Origin: UKL13-2 sp031414695 | Lineage (GTDB): Bacteria > Pseudomonadota > Gammaproteobacteria > Burkholderiales > Usitatibacteraceae | Direction of reading: 5' to 3' | DNA length: 64,000 nucleotides | Assembly (NCBI GenBank): GCA_031414695.1 | Contig: JANNWG010000041.1 | Location: forward strand, 15,668-79,667 | In this document: positions 1 to 9,001 of the stretch, in pieces | Layout: each line of letters starts with the position of its first letter | How positions within the stretch are numbered: the first letter of the stretch is position 1 | Translations under genes and position numbers: made by a program | Notes under the pieces: generated by a model | Database searches by the model: none | Seen by the model: the letters and a program-made list of their open reading frames with translations, nothing else | Told to the model about the DNA's origin: nothing

Positions 1-185
1 GTTGCATGACGGGCTCCGAGCAAATAAATTGACAACGATAAAAATATGAATAATAAATCATTGATTTAGAAAAAAGCGTCTATTTTTTGACTGTCTTTTT
101 GCAAAATAGTAGCAAGTTTTTTATTCTATTAGAAATCACCATTACCGCCACAATTTGTTGCAAAGCAACAAATACCCCTAAATTA

Positions 186-1025
186 TTAAAGGGTAACTTC
201 AATATTGTCGATAAGACGTGTTTCGCCAAGCCTAGCAGCGGCGAGTATGACTAACTGAACATCAGTTTGCTGCGGCGCAGCTAAATCAGCTTGACGGCAT
301 ATCGCTACATAATCTGGCTGCCAGCCGTGATTTTCTAAGGTGTTGATCGCCAATTGTTCGAGTAATGCAAAATCACGATTGCCATTCAATAATTCAGCGC
401 GCGTTTTGTTCAATACTGCATGTAATCGCGTTGCCTCGGTGCGCTCACTGGCCTTCAAATAACGATTGCGCGATGACAGCGCTAGCCCATCGTCTGCGCG
501 CACCGTATCGGCTAGCACCATATCAATCGGCAAATTAAATTGCGTTACAAGATTCGTCAATACGCGGCATTGTTGATAATCTTTTTTACCAAAGACAGCT
601 ACCTGCGGCTGCACCATATTAAACAGCTTTAACACCACCGTGGCGACACCACGAAAGTGGCCTGGACGCACCGCACCATCGAGCACATGCTGAATCGCTG
701 ATGGTTCCACCAGATAATCTTGCGCCACTGGATATAGCGCAGACTCAGTTGGCGCAAAGACAATATCCACACCCGCTGCGTCACACGCGGCACAATCATC
801 TGAAAACGTCCGTGGATATTGGTCAAAGTCTTCATGCGGTGCAAATTGCAGCCGATTCACAAAAATAGATAGCACGACTGTGCCACTACCACCAACACGC
901 TCGCGCGCAATACGCGTTAAGTCAATATGCCCCGCGTGCAAATTGCCCATGGTAGGGACAAAAGCGATGGATTGTTTGTTTGCTAAATGCTGGCGAAGCT
1001 CGATGATGGTGGTGATTATTTTCAT
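186..1025 (-). CDS. panC: Pantothenate synthetase
   Basis: Cytoplasmic ATP-dependent ligase joining pantoate and beta-alanine, the last step of pantothenate (coenzyme A precursor) synthesis. The 279-aa length is normal for the family. The nucleotidyltransferase HIGH-like motif PTMGNLHAGH lies at residues 24-33. The ATP/pantoate-binding stretch FGKKDYQQ is near residue 146, and the KMSKS-like loop LALSSRNRYL is near 180-190. It is the last gene of a minus-strand run that begins at hda, but is separated from the kinase gene upstream by about 190 bp of repeats, so it may be partly transcribed on its own. No panB is seen next to it. The identification is firm. Confidence 0.97.
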   Translation of the reverse strand: MKIITTIIELRQHLANKQSIAFVPTMGNLHAGHIDLTRIARERVGGSGTVVLSIFVNRLQFAPHEDFDQYPRTFSDDCAACDAAGVDIVFAPTESALYPVAQDYLVEPSAIQHVLDGAVRPGHFRGVATVVLKLFNMVQPQVAVFGKKDYQQCRVLTNLVTQFNLPIDMVLADTVRADDGLALSSRNRYLKASERTEATRLHAVLNKTRAELLNGNRDFALLEQLAINTLENHGWQPDYVAICRQADLAAPQQTDVQLVILAAARLGETRLIDNIEVTL

Positions 1026-1079
1026 TAGTTATTGCGTCAGCAATTAAATAGATTAAAAAAATTCCGCATGCTGGTTCAG

Positions 1080-1212
1080 TCCCTCCCCCGCCTCCCTTTC
1101 CATGAGCGGCGCAGACCACTACATACGAACAAAATCCCGCCCCTGCCTCCCTATCCAATAAGCGGCGCAATACGAACGAAATCCCTCCCCCGCCTCCCTT
1201 TTTCAAAGGGAG
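1080..1212. repeat. Intergenic repeats of a CCTCCC-type palindromic element
   Basis: Three imperfect copies of a unit beginning CCCTCCCCCGCCTCCC follow one another at about 1080, 1137 and 1182. The second is altered to CCCGCCCCTGCCTCCC. The last copy forms a small palindrome around TTTTTCAAAGGGAGG. The same motif reappears at about 43370-43490, so it is a dispersed element of this genome rather than part of panC or the kinase gene. Reading frames through it give only low-complexity peptides. Confidence 0.6.
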
Positions 1213-1215
1213 GAG

Positions 1216-1845
1216 CTATGCGGCGTTGAAATATTCTTTGCCGCCGCGAATCGACTCCACCCGTTTTACCAGCATCTGAAAATGCTCGGCATTATCCGCA
1301 AAATTAAATCGATCGCTATTGACAATCAGCAGCGGCGAATCGTTGTAGTCATAAAAATGCCGCGTGTAGGCTTCACTTAATTTCAGCAGGTAATCTTCTG
1401 AAATATTGCGTTCCATCACCCTGCCCCGCCGCTCAATGCGCGCGAGTAATTGATCAACAGATGTCTGCAAATAAATCACTAAATCAGGTACTGGCGCTTG
1501 TGGCTTTAGGTGGTTATAGAGCTGCGAATATAGCTGAAACTCATTGTCATCTAAGGTCAGCTTAGCAAATAACGCATCTTTGGCGAGCATGTAGTCGGCA
1601 ATGGTTTTTTTGTCGAATAACTCTGGCTGCTTGATGGCGGATAGTTGGTTGATACGCTGAAATAAAAAAAACATTTGGGTGGCTAAGGCATGGCGTTTCA
1701 TATCGCGATAAAACTGCGGTAAAAATGGATTCGCGTTGGCATCTTCCATAATTAAATCGCCGCTGTAATACTCAGCCAACATGCGTGCTAAGGTCGATTT
1801 GCCGCTACCAATAGCGCCTTCGACGACGATGTATCTATACTTCAT
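1216..1845 (-). CDS. Deoxynucleoside kinase (dNK/dGK-dCK family)
   Basis: Predicted to phosphorylate deoxyribonucleosides (deoxyadenosine/deoxyguanosine class) with ATP for nucleotide salvage in the cytoplasm. A P-loop GAIGSGKS is at residues 10-17. The arginine-rich lid-like segment RRGRVMERNISEDYL is near 140-155. The 209-aa length fits bacterial deoxynucleoside kinases. Its ATG overlaps the folK stop by 4 nt, implying translational coupling. In betaproteobacteria this kinase is commonly found beside folK and the pantothenate genes. The substrate base cannot be decided from sequence alone. Confidence 0.88.
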   Translation of the reverse strand: MKYRYIVVEGAIGSGKSTLARMLAEYYSGDLIMEDANANPFLPQFYRDMKRHALATQMFFLFQRINQLSAIKQPELFDKKTIADYMLAKDALFAKLTLDDNEFQLYSQLYNHLKPQAPVPDLVIYLQTSVDQLLARIERRGRVMERNISEDYLLKLSEAYTRHFYDYNDSPLLIVNSDRFNFADNAEHFQMLVKRVESIRGGKEYFNAA

Positions 1846-2372
1846 TTCTCGCTTGGCCCGTCTTGTAGTTTTCTAATCACCTGATCGCTCACGCTATCAA
1901 TGAAGTCTTTTACAAAGCCTACGCCAGGTATGTATGAGTCAGGCGCTATCTCAAGTAGCGGATGCAGCACGAACGCGCGCTTGTGTGCCCGCGGATGTGG
2001 CGTGGCAAGATTCGGTTCATCGATTCGCCATTCATTAAAGAGCAATATATCTAGATCAAGTGTGCGTGGGCCGTTTTTAATCTCACGCACACGGTTGTGT
2101 CGCGCCTCAATTTCTAATAGCGCCTGCATGAGTTCTTGTGGCGATAGTGTGGTGCTGATTTCGATCACCGCATTGATAAACTCTTGCTGCTCAACATAGC
2201 CTACTGGTGCAGTCGCATAAAACGAGGAGACCTTAATGAGTGAGGTGTTGTTAATGTCATCTATCTCTTGGTATGCCTGCTGAATTTGCTGAATTGGGTC
2301 GTGCATATTACTGCCCAAACCGATATAAACGGTAGAGCGAAAGCTGGTGAGGTTTGAGTCACTTTGACTCAT
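1842..2372 (-). CDS. folK: 6-hydroxymethyl-7,8-dihydropterin pyrophosphokinase
   Basis: Transfers pyrophosphate from ATP to 6-hydroxymethyl-dihydropterin in folate synthesis. Diagnostic motifs are YIGLGSN at residues 16-22, the signature RTLDLDILLF in the middle and PHPRAHKRAFVLHPL in the C-terminal third. The 176-aa length is slightly above the usual 160 or so because of an N-terminal extension of about 14 residues. Start and stop each overlap a neighbour by 4 nt (pcnB upstream, the nucleoside kinase downstream), so it is an internal gene of one operon. Confidence 0.96.
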   Translation of the reverse strand: MSQSDSNLTSFRSTVYIGLGSNMHDPIQQIQQAYQEIDDINNTSLIKVSSFYATAPVGYVEQQEFINAVIEISTTLSPQELMQALLEIEARHNRVREIKNGPRTLDLDILLFNEWRIDEPNLATPHPRAHKRAFVLHPLLEIAPDSYIPGVGFVKDFIDSVSDQVIRKLQDGPSEK

Positions 2373-3745
2373 GACGCGTCTTCTGCAAATGGCGCTTCGA
2401 CATTAGCGTCGCCGCTGGTTTTTTTACGGCGACGGCGTTTCTTTTTTGGCGCGTCATCGGGCATTAGCATTTCTTCGCGCACGTCTTCATCGGCAAATTG
2501 AAATTTTTCCCACCATGCGGCGATATCTAGTTCAGCATCGCCCGCTTCGGCACGCAGCGCAAAAAAATCATAACAGGCGCGAAAGCGCGGGTGTGTGAGC
2601 AACCGATATGCTTTAGCCTTTGAGCGAAATAAGAAACGCGGCTGGGCTAACCATAGCTCTTTAATATTGCCGTCAAAGCGACGCGGAATGGCGAGCGTTT
2701 TACGTTGTACCTCAAGCACATCATCCATCGCTTGATGCAGCGCAGCGAGTGGACGTTCACCGCGTTCTATGAGCGCCTTACTGCGCATATTCATCGGATA
2801 CCAAAATAAAGCCGCGTATAAAAATGCCGGTGAAACACCGCGGTCATCACTGATGCGCGCGTCGGTACGTTGCAAAGCGAGCGTGGCAAACGGGCTGCTT
2901 GCGGGGTTATGCAATAACTCATCAAGGGATGGTAACAACAAACTATGCAGCCCTAGGGATCGCAACATGGTGAGGCAATCTAGCGCATGCCCTGAAAATA
3001 ATAACTTTTGCATTTCGTCAAATAGCCGCGCTTCGGGCACATTAGTGAGCAGTGACTTTAATTCAGCAATCGGCGCTTTTGTAGCGCTATCAATGGTGAA
3101 GCCTAACTTACCCGCGAGCCGCGCCGCACGCAGCATCCGCACTGGGTCTTCACGATAGCGCGCCTCTGGGTCGCCGATCATCACCACGCGTTTTTTTGCG
3201 ATGTCACTCACGCCATCGGCGTAATCCCACACCTCTTCGGTTTCAGGATCGTAGAAGAGCGCATTCATCGTAAAATCACGGCGCATTGCATCATCGGCTT
3301 GCGAACCATAGACGTTATCGCGCAGCAGACGACCATGCTCATCGGTATTTGCGTTATCAACGCTATCCTTAGCATCATGCGCAGAGCGAAAGGTGGAGAC
3401 TTCAATGGTCTCCGCACCAAACATCACATGCACTAGGCGAAAGCGCCTGCCAATAATGCGGGAGCGACGAAACACGCCGCGCACTTCTTCTGGCGTGGCA
3501 TCGGTGGCAATATCAAAATCTTTAGGGTGACGTGCAAGCAGTAAATCGCGCACCGCGCCGCCAACCACGAATGCCTTAAAGCCCGCGCGCTGTAGGCCTT
3601 CACAGGTTTTGAGTGCAGCATCTGATAAATCAGCACGGTTTATATGATGCTGAGATTTCGTAACACGTGTAGGCACGACGCCCGTTTCTCGCGGCCGTCT
3701 GCGACTAAATGCTTTTTCTACTTTTTCGATAAATTTTTTAATCAT
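2369..3745 (-). CDS. pcnB: Poly(A) polymerase I
   Basis: Adds 3' poly(A) tails to RNA and so promotes its decay. The class II nucleotidyltransferase core has GGAVRDLLL near residue 62, followed by the metal-binding DFDIATDATP. The RNA/tRNA-binding part begins with EDPVRMLRAARLAGKLGF. The C-terminus is a basic tail, KKKRRRRKK, as in proteobacterial PAP I and unlike plain CCA-adding enzymes. The length of 458 aa agrees with PcnB. The upstream HAD phosphatase gene overlaps its start by 4 nt. Confidence 0.95.
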   Translation of the reverse strand: MIKKFIEKVEKAFSRRRPRETGVVPTRVTKSQHHINRADLSDAALKTCEGLQRAGFKAFVVGGAVRDLLLARHPKDFDIATDATPEEVRGVFRRSRIIGRRFRLVHVMFGAETIEVSTFRSAHDAKDSVDNANTDEHGRLLRDNVYGSQADDAMRRDFTMNALFYDPETEEVWDYADGVSDIAKKRVVMIGDPEARYREDPVRMLRAARLAGKLGFTIDSATKAPIAELKSLLTNVPEARLFDEMQKLLFSGHALDCLTMLRSLGLHSLLLPSLDELLHNPASSPFATLALQRTDARISDDRGVSPAFLYAALFWYPMNMRSKALIERGERPLAALHQAMDDVLEVQRKTLAIPRRFDGNIKELWLAQPRFLFRSKAKAYRLLTHPRFRACYDFFALRAEAGDAELDIAAWWEKFQFADEDVREEMLMPDDAPKKKRRRRKKTSGDANVEAPFAEDAS

Positions 3746-4398
3746 ATGAGGCTAATTATCGGCCATCCACGCGCTAACGCGTGGGCGTGAAGTGTTTTGT
3801 CTGCATTCACGGCGACCGGATGACTGACGCGCTCCATCAGCGGTAAATCATTGTGCGAATCGCTATAAAACCAGGTTTCGTCAAAATCTGCGAAGGTTTT
3901 GCCCATCTCCGCCAACCACATCTCAACACGGGTAATTTTGCCTTCGCGAAATGACGGCACGCCCACCGATTTGCCGCTATAGCGACCATCGACAAGCTCA
4001 ACATCACAAGCAATCAGCGTGGCGACACCAAACGCTTTTGCAATCGGTGCCGTCACAAATGAATTCGTTGCAGTCACAATGGCGCAAAGATCGCCAGCGT
4101 GTCTAGCGATAAGAGCAATGGCAGCAGGCGTTATCATCGGCTGAATCACGGTTTGCATAAATTTGTCGTGCAGCGGCGCCAGTGATTCAGGTGTCTTGCC
4201 AGCGATTGCAGATAACGCGAATTCAAGGTAGGCGTGAATATCGAGCGTGCCCGCTTTGTAGTGCCCCCAAAATTCATCATTGCGGCGACGATGTTCGATA
4301 CCATCCACCACGCCCTCTGAGGCTAAAAATTGTCCCCATGAGTGGTCAGAGTCGCCGTTAAGCAAGGTGTAATCAAGATCAAATAAGGCTAGTTTCAT
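3742..4398 (-). CDS. HAD-superfamily phosphatase, subfamily IB (SerB-like)
   Basis: Cytoplasmic haloacid-dehalogenase-type hydrolase of 218 aa. Motif I, DLDYTLL, places the nucleophile and general acid at D7 and D9. Motif II is seen as the VTATNSF segment, and motif III/IV as YSDSHNDLPLM. The layout matches the SerB-like IB subfamily with a helical cap (residues about 15-85). Betaproteobacterial genomes often place such a gene between hda and pcnB. The physiological substrate is unknown; a phosphoserine or other small phosphomonoester is possible. The gap to hda is 5 nt. Confidence 0.85.
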   Translation of the reverse strand: MKLALFDLDYTLLNGDSDHSWGQFLASEGVVDGIEHRRRNDEFWGHYKAGTLDIHAYLEFALSAIAGKTPESLAPLHDKFMQTVIQPMITPAAIALIARHAGDLCAIVTATNSFVTAPIAKAFGVATLIACDVELVDGRYSGKSVGVPSFREGKITRVEMWLAEMGKTFADFDETWFYSDSHNDLPLMERVSHPVAVNADKTLHAHALARGWPIISLI

Positions 4399-4403
4399 GG
4401 CTT

Positions 4404-5075
4404 CTAAAGGAGCGAAGGTTGAGACATTTGTTTGAGTAGCGGTAGCGTGATTTCACGCCCCGTTTCGAGTGAATACTGGTCTAGCGCATCGAGCATCGCG
4501 ATTAGGGAAGCCATATCACGCCGAGAATGTCGCAGCAAATAGACCGCCACGTCTTCGCGCAACGTAAACCCACGCGCCTTCGCATGTGCATTGAGCGCGG
4601 CTGTTTTGTCGGTATCAGTCAATGGATGTAGCTGAAAGACCAATCCAGAACCCAGTCGGCTGGTTAACTCTGGACGCAACGGTAAGTCACGCGGCGCAAC
4701 GCCGCCAGCCACGACGACGACGCTATTGGCTAACAATGCTCGCTCGTTAATCGCATTAAATAATTGTATTTGCGCAGTGTCATTTAGCTGTTCAACATTA
4801 TCAAGAATCATTTTTTGATGCGTATCCGCACTTGTGAAACCAATAGCAATGCCAAGAGAAGTTGCAAGTGAAGATAAAAAATGAGATTTACCACTGCCTG
4901 AAACACCCCATAGATAAACGACTTTGGGACTGTTGCCTTGAAACTGCCCGCCAATACTAGGGTTTGGCAAAACCAGCTGACTAAGGGTAGTTAGGGCTTC
5001 TTGATTATTGCCAGCGACCAAATTGTCAAAGCAAGGCTTAGGCGTTGGGATAAGAGATAAGACGAGTTGTTTCAC
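4404..5075 (-). CDS. hda: DnaA regulatory inactivator Hda (DnaA-like AAA+ protein)
   Basis: Hda works with the DNA-loaded sliding clamp to stimulate ATP hydrolysis on DnaA and limit initiation. The start chosen is GTG at 5075, giving 223 aa that open MKQLVLSLIP. Residues 3-8 (QLVLSL) resemble the beta-clamp-binding motif expected at the Hda N-terminus. A longer frame reaching 5123 would begin inside the terminator hairpin at 5122-5155, so it is rejected. Walker A GVSGSGKS is at about 57-64. The sensor/arginine-finger region ELTSRLGSGLVF and a C-terminal helical domain follow. It heads the operon running to panC. Confidence 0.9.
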   Translation of the reverse strand: MKQLVLSLIPTPKPCFDNLVAGNNQEALTTLSQLVLPNPSIGGQFQGNSPKVVYLWGVSGSGKSHFLSSLATSLGIAIGFTSADTHQKMILDNVEQLNDTAQIQLFNAINERALLANSVVVVAGGVAPRDLPLRPELTSRLGSGLVFQLHPLTDTDKTAALNAHAKARGFTLREDVAVYLLRHSRRDMASLIAMLDALDQYSLETGREITLPLLKQMSQPSLL

Positions 5076-5121
5076 GGTTGAAATTATACGACGGCACACC
5101 GAAATGATGAGAGACGCAAAC

Positions 5122-5155
5122 AAAAACGGCCAGTGTATCCACTGGCCGTTTTTTT
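5122..5155 (-). terminator. Rho-independent terminator of the TonB receptor gene
   Basis: A perfect 14-bp stem (5122-5135 with 5140-5153) encloses a 4-nt loop, TATC. It is flanked by A and T runs so that it can act in both directions. It lies about 25 nt past the stop of the receptor gene and just upstream of hda, cleanly separating the two transcription units. Confidence 0.93.
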
Positions 5156-5179
5156 GCTACTGACAACAAAAATGCGTAA

Positions 5180-8100
5180 TTAAAACTCGTAACGATAAGT
5201 CATCTGTGCAGACCACTGTGATTCACCACGTCCGTTACGCACGATGAAATCAGTGGCCGCTGAACCTACTGCATAAATGTAGCGACCTTGTGCGTCAATA
5301 CCGGCGTAATTCACGAATGAACGACGTTGACCACCGGCACCGTTAAACCCGATTTCATCGATACGACCCCAACGGTTATTAAGCAAGTTACCGAAGTTAG
5401 CGATGTCTAGCGTGATAGATGATTTATGACCTTTGATAAAGCCCGGTAACTCTTGGCTGATGCGTAAATCAATGGTGTTAGTCCATGGTGAGAAACCGCT
5501 ATTACGCTTGATAACACCGCCTGTGTTGTCGCGTAACTCAGGGTTGGCATTCACGATTGCCCAAAATGCATCTTCATTAGTACGGCTAGTGGCGGTATCA
5601 CCCAAGAACACCACTTCGCCTGAGCCTGGTGCGCGTGGCACGTAGAGCAAGTCATTACCGGCAACGTTGTCACCGTTAATATCATTGGTAAATGTCCAGC
5701 TATATGGCTTACCTTTACGGCCTTCCATAAAGAAACCAACGCTGGTTTTGTACTTACCAAAAAACGCGCGCTGCCATTGCAAGCTACCGTTGAAACGGTC
5801 TCGGTTTAGGTAAGCAGAAGTCGCGGTGGTATCTTCATTTGGATTAAAAATGGCGCGTGAGTTAAAGCTTGAATTCGCCACTGATGATGTCAATGGGCTC
5901 ACTTCTTTCGCCATGGTGTATGTGTAAGCTAATGACCATGCAAAACCTTTGGTCATCGGCTGCGAAATTGCTAATGTTGCCTGATTACCATGACCTCCAC
6001 TCGATTTTGTTGCGAGTGTTACGTTATCAAAGTTTGGATTGTTGAGTGCACGTGAGCGATTATCAAAACAAGCATTACCAATGGTGGCGCTTGTCAGAGC
6101 AACACCACCTGCAGTCCAGCAAGCTGGGTTATAGCCTGCGGCGGTGCGATATAACTCGCGTCCATCTGGGCCTGTGCGGGTTGGCGCACCTAAGTTAAGC
6201 TGTTGATAATAAAGTGCAGATTTTGTTTTTGTGTAAATGTACTCAGCACTGGCAACTAACCCCATGAATGGCAGTTGATGTTCGAATGCAATGTTGGCTT
6301 TCCAAACCGAAGGCTGACCTAAATTAGGATCAAGGAAATCGACACCGGCCGCTGGTGGAGTACCAACAATACTTGATGGTTGCGTCGCTGAGTTTGCGCT
6401 AAACAATCCACCCGTTTGTGGGCACGCGGCTGCATTTGCACAAGAAATGATTCGTGTAGTCACGCCTGTATTTGAATACGGGTTAGACAGCCACACTGTA
6501 GGTGCTGAGCCTTGAAACAATCCGACACCACCGCGAACTTGCATTGGACGCTCCGTATCAAAGGTGTAGTTAAAGCCAATACGCGGTTGGAATAAATTTT
6601 GACCGTCAATTGTTGTTGAGTTGTTTCGTCCAAAACCACCAGACTGGCGCGTGGTGCCAGAGCCAGCAATTAATGGGGCCGCAGCTGCCGCATTAAACGT
6701 AGGACGGTCGTTTGTTTTTTGCATATCTAAACGCACACCGTAAGTCACTGTTAAGTTTGCATTAACTGTCCACGTGTCTTGAATAAATGTGCCTATGTTT
6801 TGAAGCTTAAAATTAGCAGCAGCGGCTGCGAGCGTGCCGCCTACCACTGGTAATTGACCCCGATAAGAAGATGGGCGGCCGATACTAAAGTTTTCTAAAA
6901 CTGCAGCTTCAATTTGCGCTGCGGTGGCAGTAGCACAATTAATTGCACCAAATGAGTACGTGTAAGTCGGGCTGCTATTTTGACAATCAAATTGATATTG
7001 GCCGTTCACGTCTTGTAAGAAGGCGTTGAAAATTTTATTTTCATTAACATCGCCACCAAACTTAATTTCATGCGACTTCAAAAATAAATTACCGGCGAAA
7101 TAAGCATCAAATGTTTTGGTTTGCAACACGTTAAATTGGCGGCTACGTTCAGTGCCAAACAACAATGTGCGTGTTCCAGTTGGTACTGTTGATGGTGTAC
7201 CTGCCGGTAATGCGCCAGTAAACGCTAGCGTAATTTGCGGCAAGTTTGAGCCATTTGTAGGGATACTATCGAAATCGCGCTGGGATAATTTCAATTCAGT
7301 CGAGAAGTTAGAGGTCCAATCAGCAAACCACTGCGCGACTTTAGTCTCGATGGTATTGCCCTGTACCCACCAATGTGAGTTCAGCGAGAGTGAACGTACA
7401 CCGAAGTTAGCAAAGTTAGGTGTTTTTTCTTCGGTTTTGTTGTAGCGGAAATTGACTCGATGCGAATCGTTAATATTCCAGTCCAATTTAATCAATTTGT
7501 CTTTTACATTAGTTTCTACGCCACTTGGTACATTAGACGACCCAATGTTGATGTTGTAACGCGAAGTCGCAATTGATTGTGCGCTAGCAATGGATGATGG
7601 CGTAATACCGACGTTTGTCAAACTGCTACCCAACGGCCCAAACTCAGGTGAAGCAATTGAGCTTTTGAATTCTTCATAACTAGCAAAGAAAAATAATTTA
7701 TCTTTTATGATCGGCCCGCCAAAGGTAAATCCTTTGGTGGTTTGCTCAAACGGCGCTGGTGGCAAGAAGACACCCGTGGTGCGGTTTACACGATCGCCAG
7801 CGAGCTTTTCATCGCGCGTGACGAAGTAAATGCTACCTTTGAAATTATTCGTACCCGATTTGGTAACGGCATTGATGTTCGCACCTGTATAGCCTTTTTG
7901 CGTCACATCGTAGTTTGAAATATTAACTTGCACCGACTGTATCGCATCAATAGAGATCGGCTGCTTGGCGGTAGGCAAGCCGTTTGCGGCCAGACCAAAC
8001 GTATCGTTAATCGAAACGCCGTCAACAGTAATAGAGTTAAAGCGGGTATTTTGTCCACCTGCTGAAATTTCACCGCGCTCTTTATCGGTTTGCGATAAAC

Positions 8101-8605
8101 GTGGGTCAGTACGTGCGTAGTCTTGCAAATTACGACCAATAGAAGCAAAGGCATCTAGCTGCTCGCGCCCAATATTAGTGCCGGCACCCATGGCAGATTT
8201 GCTAAAGGCATCAGACACGGCTGTCGCGGAAACTTCAATTTTCTCTACGCTTGATTTAGCCGCGCCGAGTTTGGCGTCAATCGTTGCGGTCTCGGCCAAT
8301 ACTAAAAATACATTCTCACGCTTTTCAGTAACGCCGTCTTTGCTAACAGTAATGCTGTAAGGTCCGCCAACACGTAAGCCACGGGCAGCATAGCGACCTT
8401 CTGCATCAGTGGTCAGATTAGTGACAGAGCCAGACTCAACGTGAACAATTTTGACACTCGCGCCCGAAACAGATTTACCATCTGTTGCCGTAATACGGCC
8501 GCCGACAGCGGAAGTTGTATTTTGTGCAAATGCAGGCGCAGCACTGACAGCCAGTGCCACACAAAAAGCGATTTTAGTTAGTCGCTGACGATGTTGATTA
8601 TTCAT
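5180..8605 (-). CDS. TonB-dependent outer-membrane receptor, Oar-like, with carboxypeptidase-regulatory-like N-terminal domain
   Basis: Predicted gated outer-membrane beta-barrel. The start at 8605 gives 1,141 aa beginning MNNQHRQRL. It is preceded by GAGG at a 9-nt spacing and begins a good signal peptide ending near AAPAFA. A longer in-frame start at 8692 would bury that signal. Residues about 30-115 form a CarboxypepD_reg-like Ig fold (VGGRITATDGKSVSGASV). The plug domain follows (GREQLDAFASIGRNLQDYAR, ITVDGVSIND), then a long barrel ending in a terminal Phe (MTYRYEF). This architecture matches the Oar/OmpA-related TonB receptor group. The ligand is unknown; the next genes suggest nucleotide or peptide substrates. 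A strong terminator follows. Confidence 0.9.
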   Translation of the reverse strand: MNNQHRQRLTKIAFCVALAVSAAPAFAQNTTSAVGGRITATDGKSVSGASVKIVHVESGSVTNLTTDAEGRYAARGLRVGGPYSITVSKDGVTEKRENVFLVLAETATIDAKLGAAKSSVEKIEVSATAVSDAFSKSAMGAGTNIGREQLDAFASIGRNLQDYARTDPRLSQTDKERGEISAGGQNTRFNSITVDGVSINDTFGLAANGLPTAKQPISIDAIQSVQVNISNYDVTQKGYTGANINAVTKSGTNNFKGSIYFVTRDEKLAGDRVNRTTGVFLPPAPFEQTTKGFTFGGPIIKDKLFFFASYEEFKSSIASPEFGPLGSSLTNVGITPSSIASAQSIATSRYNINIGSSNVPSGVETNVKDKLIKLDWNINDSHRVNFRYNKTEEKTPNFANFGVRSLSLNSHWWVQGNTIETKVAQWFADWTSNFSTELKLSQRDFDSIPTNGSNLPQITLAFTGALPAGTPSTVPTGTRTLLFGTERSRQFNVLQTKTFDAYFAGNLFLKSHEIKFGGDVNENKIFNAFLQDVNGQYQFDCQNSSPTYTYSFGAINCATATAAQIEAAVLENFSIGRPSSYRGQLPVVGGTLAAAAANFKLQNIGTFIQDTWTVNANLTVTYGVRLDMQKTNDRPTFNAAAAAPLIAGSGTTRQSGGFGRNNSTTIDGQNLFQPRIGFNYTFDTERPMQVRGGVGLFQGSAPTVWLSNPYSNTGVTTRIISCANAAACPQTGGLFSANSATQPSSIVGTPPAAGVDFLDPNLGQPSVWKANIAFEHQLPFMGLVASAEYIYTKTKSALYYQQLNLGAPTRTGPDGRELYRTAAGYNPACWTAGGVALTSATIGNACFDNRSRALNNPNFDNVTLATKSSGGHGNQATLAISQPMTKGFAWSLAYTYTMAKEVSPLTSSVANSSFNSRAIFNPNEDTTATSAYLNRDRFNGSLQWQRAFFGKYKTSVGFFMEGRKGKPYSWTFTNDINGDNVAGNDLLYVPRAPGSGEVVFLGDTATSRTNEDAFWAIVNANPELRDNTGGVIKRNSGFSPWTNTIDLRISQELPGFIKGHKSSITLDIANFGNLLNNRWGRIDEIGFNGAGGQRRSFVNYAGIDAQGRYIYAVGSAATDFIVRNGRGESQWSAQMTYRYEF

Positions 8606-9001
8606 AGAGAGTAGCCTCGAAAAAAATGTCGTGAGTAAATGGTGAAATGAAGAGATTGAAATATGCTGCGAATCTTTGATTATTAGATGCAATGGTTATT
8701 ACAAGTCATCTAACGTGGTTTTATGTGATGATGATTAACCTAATAATATTTTGCGAGTTGCCGCATCTGTTGCAGCGCATCAAAACTGAACACAATTACA
8801 ACGTGCGATTATGACGGATTCATGACATCAAAGGAATCAAAGACTTAGGGCTCATCTTTTGGTAAAAAGATAGTTTTCAACCAAGTCAATCTGTTCCAGC
8901 CTTTAGTTAAAGTTTTGCTTTAAGTGCAGGAAAGATACATTCATAAAAATAGCCGTTAAACATCGCAATATGTTGTGCGAATGCAACAAATGTAATGGCA
9001 A
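8606..9001. other. Gene-free stretch upstream of the TonB receptor
   Basis: About 400 bp of AT-rich sequence between the receptor start and the stop of the nucleotidase gene, both on the minus strand. No convincing reading frame, RNA gene or strong hairpin is visible. It presumably holds the receptor promoter and leader, but no clear -35/-10 pair could be chosen by eye. Confidence 0.5.

Noticed and set aside
154..172. Hairpin TTTGTTGC-AAA-GCAACAAA downstream of panC as a terminator
   Set aside because: Only 8 bp and not followed by a T run on the minus strand; could be chance.
922..1229. Small frames (65-94 codons) over the repeats between panC and the deoxynucleoside kinase gene
   Set aside because: They encode Gly- or Pro/Arg-rich low-complexity peptides produced by the CCTCCC repeats and partly overlap panC.
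5076..5123. Longer N-terminus for Hda starting at 5123
   Set aside because: It would start inside the terminator hairpin at 5122-5155, and the GTG at 5075 gives the expected clamp-binding N-terminus.
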